From NCBI GenBank assembly GCA_963772555.1, contig CAVYXQ010000028.1, positions 62,001-126,000 on the forward strand: a DNA stretch of 64,000 nt. Direction: 5' to 3'. This DNA is from Roseiarcus sp963772555. GTDB lineage: Bacteria > Pseudomonadota > Alphaproteobacteria > Rhizobiales > Beijerinckiaceae. Under the pieces are notes generated by a model. The model saw only the letters and a list, made by a program, of their open reading frames with translations. It did no database searches and was not told the DNA's origin. Both the position numbers and the translations under genes were made by a program. Every line of letters begins with the position of its first letter. Position 1 is the first letter of the stretch. This document shows positions 17,878 to 28,383 of this stretch, one piece after another.

Positions 17878-19621
17878 GTAACCGGGGCAAATTCTCGGGC
17901 GGAGGGGGGAGTCAGCGGCGACAAAGTGTGATTCAAGCTTGGGATGGCGGCGCGCATCCCTGATTCGCTTGATCGGCTTTCGCATGACGACCTGCTCGGC
18001 GTGGTGCGCGATCTAATCCATGAGGTGAAGCGGCTTGGGGCGGAGAACGAGAAGCTGGTCGGCGCGTTGGCCAAGCTGAAAGTCGAGCATCAGGCGGTCA
18101 AGGACGAGCTTGCGCGGCTGAAGCATTTGCCGCCGCGTCCGCCGGTCAAGCCGTCGGGCATTGACAGGGCGACGGACGCGAAAGGGCCGCAGGCCGGGGG
18201 CGGCGAGAAAGGCGGGCGCTCGACGCAGCGGCGCGGCAGCCAACTCGACAAGCTGACGATTGGCGCGACGGTGGTGGTGAGGGCAAATGCGCCGGCGGGC
18301 TCGCGCCGCAAGGGCTACGAAGAGGTGGTGGTTCAGGACTTGAGCCTGACGCCGACGGTGACGCGCTACCGGCGTGAGCGGTGGGAAACGCCGGACGGCG
18401 AGACGGTCGTCGCCCATCTCGGTTCCGGCATTGTCGGGGGTTATGGCCCCAACCTGAATCGCCTGGTCTTGACGCTGCACTTTGCCGGACAAATGACCTG
18501 CGAGCGGATCGTTGCGCTGCTCAATGGGATGGGCGTGGTGATTTCGAAGCGGCAGGTGGTTCGCCTGCTGACAGTCAAGCTGGAGACGTTTCGCGCCGAG
18601 GATGCGGCGGTGCTGAAAGCCGGCCTGAGCGGCGCCTATGTCACGGTCGACGATACGGGGGCGCGCCACGCCGGCAAGAGCGGCTACACCACGCAGATCG
18701 GCTCTTCCAACTTCACCGCGTTTCGCACGGGGCCCTCCAAATCGCGTCTGGCGTTTCTGTCGCGGCTTTGCGGCGGAACGTCGCTCTGGGTGATCAACCA
18801 GGCCGCGCTCGACTATATGAAAGGGCGCGATCTGTCGCAGATCGTGATCGACAAGTTCATCGCGCATGAGGCGCGCATCTTCGCCTCCTCGGGCGAGTGG
18901 GAGCGCCATTTGCAGGCGCTGGCTTTGGGCGCGATCAAGGTCCTGCCGGATCCCGTCTTGATCGCCAGCGAGGCGGCGCTGTGGGGCGCAGTCCATCATC
19001 AGGGCTTGCTGCAGGGCACGGTGATCGTCTCCGACGACGCCGGCCAGTTCCGCGTCGGCGTGCACGCGCTGTGCTGGGTTCACGCCGAGCGGCTTGTTCA
19101 CAAGCTCATTCCCGCCAACGACAAGCAGCGCAACGCCGTCGAGGTCGCCAAGCGGATGATCTGGTGGTTCTATCGTTGCTTGAAAGACTACAAGCTCGCG
19201 CCGGACCCCGAACAGGCCGAGTTCTTGCGCTCCCGCTTCGACCGCATCTTCAAGCGCGCGCGAACCGGCTACGCCACGCTCGACAGCCTGCTCAAACGCC
19301 TTCATCGCCACAAGGACGAGTTGCTGCGCGTGCTCGAGCGGCCAGAAATCCCGCTCAACACCAATGCCTCGGAAAACGACATCCGCGCCTTCGTCACCAA
19401 GAGAAAAATCTCCGGCGGAACTGTCTCCGACAAAGGCCGCGACGCCCGCGACGTCATGCTCGGGCTGGCCAAAACCTGCATGAAATTGAAAGTGTCGTTC
19501 TACGCCTTCATCGGCGACCGACTGGGACTTCCAGGCCCAAAAATTCCAGACCTCGCAACCCTCGTCAGTCCAGCCCCTGCTTGAACCAGCCCAAGCCCGC
19601 CCGGCAATTTGCCCCGGTTAC
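17878..19621 (+). mobile_element. IS66-family insertion sequence (single-ORF type)
   Basis: 1,744 bp bounded by inverted repeats: GTAACCGGGGCAAATT at 17878 and its complement ending at 19621. Only the transposase gene is present; the tnpA and tnpB accessory genes of classical IS66 elements are absent, as in the ISBst12-like subgroup. I see no convincing 8-bp target duplication, either around this unit or around the larger composite from 17691. That fits a rearranged insertion. Confidence 0.85.
17944..19584 (+). CDS. IS66-family transposase
   Basis: 546 residues. A coiled-coil N-terminus (VRDLIHEVKRLGAENEKLVG, about 22-60) is followed by a basic linker and the DDE catalytic domain: Asp in YVTVDDTGARHAG (near 235), Asp in VIVSDDAGQF (near 365) and Glu in NTNASENDIRAFVTKRK (near 477). 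The DxGA and SENDIR motifs are those of IS66 TnpC. The usual zinc-finger segment before the DDE domain is not seen. The frame is complete and undamaged, so the element could be active. Its last 187 bp are duplicated in inverted orientation just left of the element. Confidence 0.93.
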   Translation: MAARIPDSLDRLSHDDLLGVVRDLIHEVKRLGAENEKLVGALAKLKVEHQAVKDELARLKHLPPRPPVKPSGIDRATDAKGPQAGGGEKGGRSTQRRGSQLDKLTIGATVVVRANAPAGSRRKGYEEVVVQDLSLTPTVTRYRRERWETPDGETVVAHLGSGIVGGYGPNLNRLVLTLHFAGQMTCERIVALLNGMGVVISKRQVVRLLTVKLETFRAEDAAVLKAGLSGAYVTVDDTGARHAGKSGYTTQIGSSNFTAFRTGPSKSRLAFLSRLCGGTSLWVINQAALDYMKGRDLSQIVIDKFIAHEARIFASSGEWERHLQALALGAIKVLPDPVLIASEAALWGAVHHQGLLQGTVIVSDDAGQFRVGVHALCWVHAERLVHKLIPANDKQRNAVEVAKRMIWWFYRCLKDYKLAPDPEQAEFLRSRFDRIFKRARTGYATLDSLLKRLHRHKDELLRVLERPEIPLNTNASENDIRAFVTKRKISGGTVSDKGRDARDVMLGLAKTCMKLKVSFYAFIGDRLGLPGPKIPDLATLVSPAPA

Positions 19622-19809
19622 CGAAAACCTGTCACTTGCAGCCGGCTTTTGCACCTATATAATCTGTTAAACGAAGAACCCGACTGTATTTCGGTTGGGT
19701 TACCTTGGAAGCCACAGGCATTTGTACCATCTGTCGCCAATGCGCAATGTCATTCCAGTATAGCTGCCGCGTACGTAAAGAGCGGGCGCCTCAAGATCTT
19801 GAGTTCAAG

Positions 19810-20067
19810 TTACGCACGTCCTTCTGGAGCCGCGCGGTCCGGGCGGAAATTCTCAACTTCTTGCTCTGTGGACTCGAGAAGGCCGAAGTCGCGGGAGTGG
19901 ATTCGGCCGGCGACCATGACGCCCTCCGCCGCCAAGCCTCGTTTCAGAAGCTCCCGGACGGCGGTGGCCCGGCTCGGCATGCGCTGGCGGAAGCGCCAGT
20001 CGTCGAGCGCAACCAGTTCCTCGTCCGTCAGCATGATCTGCAGGCGTTCGCCGCGCGATGTAGCCAC
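19810..20067 (-). CDS. Ribbon-helix-helix-like small protein
   Basis: 85 residues from GTG at 20067, preceded on the minus strand by AGAGGAGAG. The N-terminal part reads as a ribbon-helix-helix unit: strand GERLQIMLTDEELVALDDW, then helix RMPSRATAVRELLKRGLAAE. The C-terminal 35 residues are polar and probably disordered. RHH proteins of this size are usually DNA-binding autoregulators or antitoxins. No toxin gene is adjacent (IS66 element on one side, a histidine kinase on the other), so an antitoxin role is not supported. Confidence 0.7.
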   Translation of the reverse strand: MATSRGERLQIMLTDEELVALDDWRFRQRMPSRATAVRELLKRGLAAEGVMVAGRIHSRDFGLLESTEQEVENFRPDRAAPEGRA

Positions 20068-20321
20068 GATCCGGCGCTCTCCTCTACGAACAAAACAAGT
20101 TAGTCACTTACGGAAAGGGCGTCAAGGCAGCTTTTGGCGCATTTTACTCATTTACGTCCAGGCGCTCATTATTGAGCCTATTGTAAGAATATCTTAATCC
20201 AGCTCGTTGAACACCTGAAGCAGAAACCTCAATAGACCGCTCCAACTCATGATTTTACTTTGAGAAATACCTTGACAACCCTATCGTATTACTTCATTGT
20301 GGCGTCGACAGGCAGGAATTC

Positions 20322-21017
20322 ATGCAAGCCAGGACGCCCCTGAACACGTCTCGATCCTCTCCGCCCACGGCAGCGGATCTGACGGCGGAAGCCAACCACC
20401 GGATCGCCAATCATCTCGCCATGCTGGCGGCGCTGATGCGGTTGCAGGGGAAGGGCCTCAGCCGGGAAAAACCGTCGCTGAGCGGAGAGGAGGTTCACCT
20501 TCTCCTGGACGAATTCGCCATCCGGCTGGAGACCGTCGGCGAAATCCACAGGTTGCTCGCCGGGTCCAGCGGAGCGCCGATCGATGTCGCCGCCTATCTG
20601 AGGACGATCGCGCACGGGCTCGTATCGTCGCTGACCCCGGACGACAAGACGACGATCCAGTGCCACTTTCCGCCGACCTGCGTTCTTCCGGCGGAACAGG
20701 CCGTGGCGCTCGGGCTCCTCGTCAGCGAGCTGATCACCAATGCGTTGAAATACGCCCATCCCACGGGCGTCGCGGGCGCGATCGCCATTCTGGCCTCGAG
20801 ACCCGACGACGGCACGATCGCCATCGAAGTCGCCGACGACGGCATCGGCTTGCCCGACGGCCTCGACCCGCTTCGGAGCGACAGTCTGGGGCTCCGCACT
20901 GTCCGCCTGCTGGCGAAGCAGCTGGGCGCTTCGATTTCCTTCGACAATCACGGGCTCGGACTGAGCTGCCTCGTGCAAATCCCGTGCGCCGGCCGCGTGC
21001 TCAAAGCCGTCTCGTGA
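20322..21017 (+). CDS. Sensor-less HisKA_2-type histidine kinase
   Basis: 231 residues from ATG 20322. There is no membrane or PAS segment. The dimerisation/phosphotransfer part reads AEANHRIANHLAMLAALMRL (His near residue 26; HRxxNHL pattern of HisKA_2), followed by HATPase_c with LVSELITNALKYAHP (N box), VADDGIGLPDG (G1) and SDSLGLRTVRLLAKQLGASI. Kinases of this class in alphaproteobacteria often feed PhyR or single-domain receivers. The genome has a phyR at 41 kb and a lone receiver at 43.5 kb, so a link to the general stress response is possible but inferred. Input must come from a partner, because the protein has no sensor of its own. Confidence 0.85.
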   Translation: MQARTPLNTSRSSPPTAADLTAEANHRIANHLAMLAALMRLQGKGLSREKPSLSGEEVHLLLDEFAIRLETVGEIHRLLAGSSGAPIDVAAYLRTIAHGLVSSLTPDDKTTIQCHFPPTCVLPAEQAVALGLLVSELITNALKYAHPTGVAGAIAILASRPDDGTIAIEVADDGIGLPDGLDPLRSDSLGLRTVRLLAKQLGASISFDNHGLGLSCLVQIPCAGRVLKAVS

Positions 21018-21063
21018 GCCTCGAGACTGGCAGCACGGGCGCGGGGAAGCGCCAGCCGCTGGT

Positions 21064-22005
21064 TCACGCCGAAAAGCGATCCCCTCCGCCGTACGCCACG
21101 CGCGATGATTCTTCCGATTCCGCCCCCCGCGCGGACGCGGCGCCTGAGGTCACGCGCACCGCCACCGACATGCCCGCCAAAGCGTCGCTGCTTCCCGCAT
21201 AGGCTCCGGACACCGGCGCCGCCTGACGAATGTCGCGCGCCACAGCGACTGGAATGAGGTTCGCGCCGCCGACGCTGCGGTTCGTCGGATCGAAGCTGAT
21301 CCACCCGGCGCCCGAGACGAAAACCTCGCCCCAGGCGTGCGTCGACCCGGCGTCCGTCGATCCCAGAAGCATCTGCTCGGGGTTGAAAAGGTAGCCCGAG
21401 ACCAACCTCGCGCCGAAGCCGAGACTGCGCGCGGCTTCGACGAACAGCACCGCGAAATCCCGGCAGGAGCCGACGCGCCGGTCCAACGTTTCGATCGGCG
21501 ACTGTGTGCCCTCGTCGTCCCGGCTCTGGTAGCGGAGCCATCCCGATACGCCGAGACTGAGATCCTTGAGCAGCGCGAGCGTATCGGTCCGTTCGCCGCA
21601 GACGAACGCCCGCGCCCAATTCGCCAGGCGTCCGGCGGGATCCGGATATTGCAGCCTCGTCAGCGAGCCGAGATCCGTCCATTCGTCGTCCGAATAGCGA
21701 AAGGGATAGACGATCGCAGACGCTGCGATGTTGAAGATCGGCCACGCCGTTCCCTCGAGGCGAAGCTCCACCACGCTGTGGATGACGAGACTGTCGCTCG
21801 GCCCCTGAAACACCGCGGTCGCGACGGCGTTGCCGAAGACGTCATGCGCCCATGTGACCTGCGCCGTCGGCGAAACCGTCACCCCGCAGGAAATCACCTG
21901 CACGTCGCGGCTCTCGCGCGGGCAGAGCATGAGCCGATGCGGCCAGAGATCGACCGATCGCCGATATCGATAGGCGGTTCGATGATGGACTGTCAGGGGA
22001 ATCAT
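21064..22005 (-). CDS. Transglutaminase-like cysteine peptidase family protein
   Basis: 313 residues. The N-terminal bacterial transglutaminase-like domain (MIPLTVHHRTAYRYRRSVDL, LMLCPRESRD) is followed by the transglutaminase core with all three catalytic positions: Cys in RRVGSCRDFAVLF (about 190), His in GSTHAWGEVFV (about 231) and Asp in WISFDPTNRS (about 246). Proteins of this type act as proteases, amidases or cross-linkers; in bacteria the gene often lies with a circularly permuted ATP-grasp and an alpha-E partner, which are absent here. The Ser/Ala-rich tail after residue 275 is not conserved. It converges with the HisKA_2 kinase gene. Confidence 0.88.
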   Translation of the reverse strand: MIPLTVHHRTAYRYRRSVDLWPHRLMLCPRESRDVQVISCGVTVSPTAQVTWAHDVFGNAVATAVFQGPSDSLVIHSVVELRLEGTAWPIFNIAASAIVYPFRYSDDEWTDLGSLTRLQYPDPAGRLANWARAFVCGERTDTLALLKDLSLGVSGWLRYQSRDDEGTQSPIETLDRRVGSCRDFAVLFVEAARSLGFGARLVSGYLFNPEQMLLGSTDAGSTHAWGEVFVSGAGWISFDPTNRSVGGANLIPVAVARDIRQAAPVSGAYAGSSDALAGMSVAVRVTSGAASARGAESEESSRVAYGGGDRFSA

Positions 22006-22388
22006 CCGCCAATCCTTGCGTCAGGTGGGCCGGCGCAAAACGGCGCTTCAGGATCGAGGCCGACAGGAAAGCTCCACCAGAGGTTCGACTGTTGGCCAAA
22101 CACCGCGCCGACTTTATCTGTATCACGTAATGCCAATTTCTGAAAATATCAGATTTCGACGTGCCTCAATCTAGAGAACGACGTCACATATATCTTTGGT
22201 GTTACGACAACGACCGCATTTTGACTCTCATATCGCGGTTTTTCTACCTATATATCGGCGGCACATTGACGTGCTTTCCCGCAGAGTAGCGGAGGGCGTC
22301 GGCAGTCGCTGCGCCGGCCTCGCCTTTCGGTCCAAAGGCTCTCGCTTCAGCGACCAGCACGCCAAAGCGCGAAGGCTGAGGCTAAGAG
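22006..22388. other. Intergenic region, no gene seen
   Basis: 383 bp between divergent genes (transglutaminase on minus, small unknown on plus). It is locally AT-richer around 22110-22265 than its flanks, which fits promoters for both sides, but I see no confident consensus box. Confidence 0.5.
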
Positions 22389-22652
22389 ATGACGACACGG
22401 AGCACGGAGACGACGCTGACATTTTCCAAAGCGTTCTCGTTGCCGGAGGTCGGTCGCCCCTTGCCGGCGGGAACCTATCGCGTCGTTGTCGACGAAGAAG
22501 ACATACCCGGTCTTTCCTTTGTCGCCTACCGGCGAACCGCGACCCTGCTGCATGTTCCGGCGTTGTCGGCGCCAGGCGGGCTCGAGGAGATGTTTCTCGT
22601 CAATCCGGACGAACTCGCCGCGGCCTTCGAAGCCGATCATGCTGCGGCATGA
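22389..22652 (+). CDS. Hypothetical protein
   Basis: 87 residues: MTTRSTETTLTFSKAFSLPE, then a beta-rich segment (AGTYRVVVDEEDIPGLSFVA, YRRTATLLHVPAL) and an acidic tail EMFLVNPDELAAAFEADHAA. The pattern GxYxVxxDEExIxGxSxxAYRRxxT occurs in small alphaproteobacterial proteins of unknown function. It has no signal peptide or membrane segment. Codon use matches neighbours. I cannot assign a role. Confidence 0.7.
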   Translation: MTTRSTETTLTFSKAFSLPEVGRPLPAGTYRVVVDEEDIPGLSFVAYRRTATLLHVPALSAPGGLEEMFLVNPDELAAAFEADHAAA

Positions 22653-22885
22653 GAGCGTGGAACATGGGCAAGGGAATGAACCGCCGCGCGCAAGCCGCAA
22701 AGCGCATCCGGCGACAACCGGCCAGCCTTGGCGAAGTCATGCGCGGATGCTCGGAACCCGCTCGCTTCGCCTCCAGGAGCGGCCCCGCGAGGGGCTGTTC
22801 GGAGCGCGAGGGATTTCCGAGAATCAGCCGATGCTTTTCAGCTTAGCGCGGGTTCCGATCAGGTTGACCCATCCGCATCCATGGA

Positions 22886-22906
22886 CCCGCGGGTCAAGCC
22901 CGCGGG
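22886..22906. repeat. REP-like palindromic element
   Basis: CCCGCGGG, TCAAG, CCCGCGGG within the phrase ATGGACCCGCGGGTCAAGCC. This phrase, with GGGTGACGG after it, is a dispersed intergenic repeat known across Hyphomicrobiales. It lies in the 293-bp space between the 22389-22652 gene and the end of the gene at 22946; nothing else is seen there. Confidence 0.65.
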
Positions 22907-22945
22907 TGACGGAAGATGGTTCTGCCTGATCGAGACCAACTCTCT

Positions 22946-23227
22946 CTAGGCCGAGAAGCGAACGACGTGCGAGCCGACGACGCCGGCCTTCTCCATCGCG
23001 CTCTTCAGATCCGTTCCGCCAAGCCAGGCGCGCGCCTTCGCCACGTCGGCTACATCCTGAAGGATCAGGACATCGTTGGGGTCTTCGGCGCTGCGAAATA
23101 CCTTGCCATTGGTGAGGCCCGCCGAAATGCGGCTCTTCTCGTGCTCGTCGTAGCCCTTGCGCCACGACGTGTAATCCTTGACCTTGTGGTGGATACTGAG
23201 GTTTTCGGTGTTGGAATTCGTATTCAT
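22946..23227 (-). CDS. Small dimeric alpha-beta-barrel protein (monooxygenase/cyclase-like)
   Basis: 93 residues: MNTNSNTENLSIHHKVKDYT, SWRKGYDEHEKSRISAG, KVFRSAEDPNDVLILQDVAD, then AWLGGTDLKSAMEKAGVVGS and a terminal strand VVRFSA. The strand-helix-strand order with HHKVKDYxxWRxxYDxHE is that of ABM-like ferredoxin-fold proteins that dimerise into a barrel. Many are annotated as cyclases without biochemical proof. It is cytoplasmic. An AT-rich promoter region (23228-23340) lies upstream. The function is not known. Confidence 0.75.
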   Translation of the reverse strand: MNTNSNTENLSIHHKVKDYTSWRKGYDEHEKSRISAGLTNGKVFRSAEDPNDVLILQDVADVAKARAWLGGTDLKSAMEKAGVVGSHVVRFSA

Positions 23228-23637
23228 CGTTGGTGCTCCAAAAAAACAAAATATAAATTCGAATGATCGTCCATCCGAATTACGACCAGTATATATGATG
23301 TCTTTTTGTAATTACAAGGAGAATTGAACTTATACGCCTGATTTTCTCAGGGTGACCTTATACCTTTGCTCCCAGGCGTCACCAATTCGACGCCACTGCT
23401 TCGAATCTTTCGCAGTCGCGGCCCGCTCTCGAGCGGCAGGGGCGGCTCGCCGATAATGGTTATGCGATGGTGCTGCATCAGGCGCTCGCTGTCGGCGGGC
23501 TGGGCTCCTATATGCGTCGATGAACGCGATTATGGCTCCAGAATGCCTATTGCGCCGATGCGACGAAATGGCGGAACTCGGCCCGGCGCAAATTGCGACG
23601 GTTCGCTTGCGCGCGGCGCAGCATCCGGGGGTTGGAT
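23228..23637. other. Intergenic region, no gene seen
   Basis: 410 bp. The first 110 bp (23228-23340) are strikingly AT-rich for this genome and probably hold the promoter of the minus-strand gene at 22946. The rest has short overlapping frames without ribosome binding sites or conserved motifs. Confidence 0.45.
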
Positions 23638-23901
23638 ATGGATGTGATCATCAGACCGGCGGAAGGAGGCGCAGCCTGGCGGCTGACGGACCTGCTTGGC
23701 CGCTCGATGGGGAGCATCACGGAGAGCGGCTCGCATCAATTCACGATTTGCCCGGAGGGCCACGCCTTGGAAACGATGGCCGGCTTACGGCCAGGGCCGT
23801 ACGCCTCGCTCGACGCCGCCCTGGCTGAGATCGAAAGGCACACAAGAGGCGTCTGCCGGCGCGATTTTGGCGAAGATCGATCACGCCTAGGCGGCGGCTG
23901 A
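23638..23901 (+). CDS. Hypothetical protein
   Basis: 87 residues from ATG 23638: MDVIIRPAEGGAAWRLTDLL, GRSMGSITESGSHQFTICPE, GPYASLDAALAEIERHTRG. It looks like a small soluble protein with a beta-hairpin core and a C-terminal helix, of a type frequent in Hyphomicrobiales and always uncharacterised. The longer open frame from 23593 has no better start signal. No partner gene is adjacent. Confidence 0.65.
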   Translation: MDVIIRPAEGGAAWRLTDLLGRSMGSITESGSHQFTICPEGHALETMAGLRPGPYASLDAALAEIERHTRGVCRRDFGEDRSRLGGG

Positions 23902-24533
23902 CCGAACGCCGCCCCGATCGTAGCGCTTTATGTCGAATGTCAAGCTGCGGCGGAAATCGGTAGTCGGTCAGTTTGAACTTCAGGTTTGGCGGACACCGCC
24001 CGCACGGCCGTCGCCAGCGGAATGCGCGCAATCGACGGATTGTGTTGAAAACTCGAATTTCCGCGTCGATCACAATTCAGGAGACCGCTGGCGGCCTCGA
24101 TGAAAAATTCCTTAGGGGCTCGGCCGACCGATCGGTTTTGCCGCGTGCGACGCTCCTATATGCCCTGCCGTGACGACTATCGGCCGGGATCACGCGACGT
24201 GGGCGAAAACGAGATTTTTCGCGGTGGCTCAAATTTCCGAGTTTTTCAACACTATCGACGTATTGCGGGCATCGCGGCTCGCGACCGCGAACGTCGCAGG
24301 TGCGACGGCAAGCGGACCTTTATGCACCTGATTTCTGCAGCGCGTAACTTATTGATTTAATTGATATCGATTTGAGGTGCAAAATGCACAATCGCTTGGG
24401 CGGAGAGCTGTCGAGCTAACGCAAGCCGATTGCTCGGCCTTCTTATCGACGTCACGATCACTTTCTATTCCGTTGGTCTCGTTGCTAGACACTGACCCCG
24501 GCCCGTGCGGGCCGCACAAGGAGAACGCACAAC
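23902..24533. other. Long intergenic region, no gene seen
   Basis: 632 bp before the DUF1254 gene. No frame here shows a ribosome binding site with a recognisable protein. The stretch 24335-24395 is AT-rich and a plausible promoter region for the following gene. The region could hold a small RNA or decayed sequence, but I see no diagnostic motif. Confidence 0.45.
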
Positions 24534-25979
24534 ATGGCTGGGATATGGACTCTGATCGCTCGCTTCGCTCTGCCCGCACTGCTCAGCGCGGCGCTCGCCT
24601 GCGGCGCGCCCAGTGCGGCGCGCGCAGCCGACTCGATCAGCGAACAGGATGCGCATGCCATCGGCGTGCAGGCTTACCTATATTTCTACCCGCTCGTCAC
24701 AACGGACCTGACGCGGAAGCAGCTCACCAACGTCGTGAAATCTGAAGGCATTCATGCGCCGGCGAACACGTTCGCCAACATCTTGGAATACCCCCCTGCT
24801 GACATGAAGGTGGTGGTCCGGCCGAACTTCGATACTCTCTATTCCAGCGCCTGGCTCGACCTGAGCAAGGAGCCGATGATCGTATCGGTTCCGGATACGC
24901 ATGGGCGTTATTACCTGCTGCCGATGCTCGACATGTGGACCGACGTTTTCGCGTCCCCTGGCTGGCGCACGACCGGAACCCAGGCCGGCGACTATGGCGT
25001 GACGCCGCCGGGCTGGAGCGGCTCGCTGCCGGCAGGCGTCGTTCGCATAGACGCGCCCACGCCCTATGTCTGGATCATCGGTCGCACCAAGACCGACGGA
25101 CCGGCCGACTACGCCGCCGTGAATAAGATCCAGGCCGGGTTTAAGATCACGCCGCTGTCGAGCTGGGGCAAGGCCGCCGAGCCGGGGGCGGGCTCCGTCG
25201 ATCCCGGCATCGACATGAAGACGCCGCCGAAGATCACGGTCGATACCATGCCGGCCGCCAAGTTCTTCGCCACCGCCGCCGAAATCCTCAAGTTGCAGCC
25301 GCCACACATTACCGATCAACCGATCCTGGCGCTCATTCAGCGGATCGGAATCGAGCGTGGCAAGAGCTTCGATATCGACAAGGTCGATCCGGCGATCAAG
25401 GCCGGACTGGAAACGGCGCCCGAGGACGCCTTGAAGTTGATGGCGTGGAAGGTGGCCACCGTGGCACGCGTCGTGAACGGCTGGTCGATGAACACCGACA
25501 CGGTGGGGGTCTATGGCAACTATTACCTGAAGCGCGCGATCTTCACCCGGTTGGGTCTCGGCGCGAACCTTCCGGAGGACGCGATCTACCCGATCAACCT
25601 CGCAGACGAGACAGGAAAGCCGCTGGATGGCGGCAGCGCCTATGTCCTCCATTTCGACAAGGGGGCGACGCCGCCAGTCAATGCCTTCTGGTCGATCACG
25701 CTCTATGACGCTCAGGGCTACCAGGTGGCGAACAGCCTGAACCGTTTCGCCGCCAGCAACTGGATGCCATTCAAATACAATTCGGACGGCTCGCTGGACC
25801 TCTACTTCCAGAACGCCAGCCCCGGCGCGGACAAGGAGGCGAACTGGCTGCCCGCGCCGAAGGGCGGGTTCAACCTTACCATGCGGCTCTACGCGCCGAA
25901 GAGCGACGCTCTGACCGGGAAGTGGAACCCGCCGCCGGTGATGAAAGAAGCCCAGCCGACGCTATTGCCGGCGCAATAG
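24534..25979 (+). CDS. Secreted DUF1254/DUF1214 protein
   Basis: 481 residues with a signal peptide (about 1-31, ending Ala-Arg-Ala-Ala) so probably periplasmic. The DUF1254 domain spans about 60-190 (VVVRPNFDTLYSSAWLDLSK, RYYLLPMLDMWTDVFASPG) and DUF1214 about 340-450 (VYGNYYLKRAIFTRLGLGAN, AFWSITLYDAQGYQV, LDLYFQNASPG). The pairing is standard for this family, whose biochemical function is unknown. The ribosome binding site AAGGAGAAC precedes the ATG. Monocistronic, bounded by a 632-bp gap upstream and a stem-loop downstream. Confidence 0.9.
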   Translation: MAGIWTLIARFALPALLSAALACGAPSAARAADSISEQDAHAIGVQAYLYFYPLVTTDLTRKQLTNVVKSEGIHAPANTFANILEYPPADMKVVVRPNFDTLYSSAWLDLSKEPMIVSVPDTHGRYYLLPMLDMWTDVFASPGWRTTGTQAGDYGVTPPGWSGSLPAGVVRIDAPTPYVWIIGRTKTDGPADYAAVNKIQAGFKITPLSSWGKAAEPGAGSVDPGIDMKTPPKITVDTMPAAKFFATAAEILKLQPPHITDQPILALIQRIGIERGKSFDIDKVDPAIKAGLETAPEDALKLMAWKVATVARVVNGWSMNTDTVGVYGNYYLKRAIFTRLGLGANLPEDAIYPINLADETGKPLDGGSAYVLHFDKGATPPVNAFWSITLYDAQGYQVANSLNRFAASNWMPFKYNSDGSLDLYFQNASPGADKEANWLPAPKGGFNLTMRLYAPKSDALTGKWNPPPVMKEAQPTLLPAQ

Positions 25980-26015
25980 CCTTCGCTGCACAGCCAAGCC
26001 GCACGCAGCCGGGTT

Positions 26016-26040
26016 CGCAGGGGTTCAGGGAACCCCTGCG
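26016..26040 (+). terminator. Stem-loop after the DUF1254 gene
   Basis: CGCAGGGGTT, five bases, AACCCCTGCG: a perfect 10-bp stem 37 bp after the DUF1254 stop. There is no T-run, so termination efficiency is uncertain. The remaining space to 26372 holds no gene I can support. Confidence 0.5.
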
Positions 26041-26372
26041 GTCGCCGCACTCCATCACGTCAAATCACGTGCATCTCGGCGATGTGCGGAGCCCGTGATT
26101 TCTGTGCGATCGCGAAAGTCCGGTCAGGACCCGATTTGACCCGTTCGCCGCGTCCTCGGCGAATGACCGGAATTTGCGCATCTTGCCCGTTCATAGGACC
26201 GATCCTGAAGGGCGAGACGGGGGTCGGAAGCCGAAGCTCAAACTGACCTAGGACCCGGAAATCCGATAGCATCTCAGTCCGCGACAGTATGGGCTGGCCT
26301 GCTCATCGGCGGATCCTCGTCGCAATGCGCATAGATTTACGGCGTTGCCGATCACGGCGGCGCTTATCGCCT

Positions 26373-26573
26373 TCAGGTCGGGTCGGCGTTCCTGTCCTCC
26401 AGGCGCGCGGATCGGATCAGGGCGGTCAACTGGCGGATCAACGCCGGCCCCTGGACTTGATCGGTGGAGTATCCGTCGCGTTTGAGCGACCGGACGATTT
26501 CCGTGATGCCCGACATTTTGCCGGACTTCGCCAATTGGAAAGCGCGTTCCAAGGCGGTCATTCTGTAATGCAT
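26373..26573 (-). CDS. Small hypothetical protein
   Basis: 66 residues from ATG 26573: MHYRMTALERAFQLAKSGKM, then SGITEIVRSLKRDGYSTDQV and a tail LIRQLTALIRSARLEDR. It is largely helical and basic. The motif TALERAFxLAxSGxxxxxxEIxxxLKxEGY is found in many short alphaproteobacterial proteins without known function; it may be a DNA-binding or regulatory peptide. It lies downstream of groEL in the same direction, separated by a stem-loop. Confidence 0.72.
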   Translation of the reverse strand: MHYRMTALERAFQLAKSGKMSGITEIVRSLKRDGYSTDQVQGPALIRQLTALIRSARLEDRNADPT

Positions 26574-26672
26574 GGCGGCAACCATAGCACGGAATCCGGG
26601 GCGACATGCCCGGATTCGCCGATCAGAGCTTCAGAGCCGCGCCGTTCGCGATCAACTCATCGCGATCTTACA

Positions 26673-26692
26673 GGGTCGCGTCGCCGCGACCC
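26673..26692 (-). terminator. Putative terminator of groESL
   Basis: GGGTCGCG (26673-26680), four bases, CGCGACCC (26685-26692): a perfect 8-bp GC stem 21 bp beyond the groEL stop. The minus-strand sequence after it has only a weak T content. Confidence 0.5.
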
Positions 26693-26713
26693 CGTCTTCG
26701 TCTTGTCGGGAGA

Positions 26714-28345
<1,632 letters not shown>

Positions 28346-28383
28346 GATTTCAATTCCTTATGTTGAAGGGGGTCAAAGCGGAA

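Noticed and set aside
17691..19621. 8-bp target-site duplication around the IS66-type element or composite
   Set aside because: The eight bases on each side differ (only a partial CGAAA similarity), so no duplication is claimed.
19810..20067. Toxin-antitoxin module with the RHH protein as antitoxin
   Set aside because: No partner ORF of toxin type on either side; the neighbours are an IS element and a kinase.
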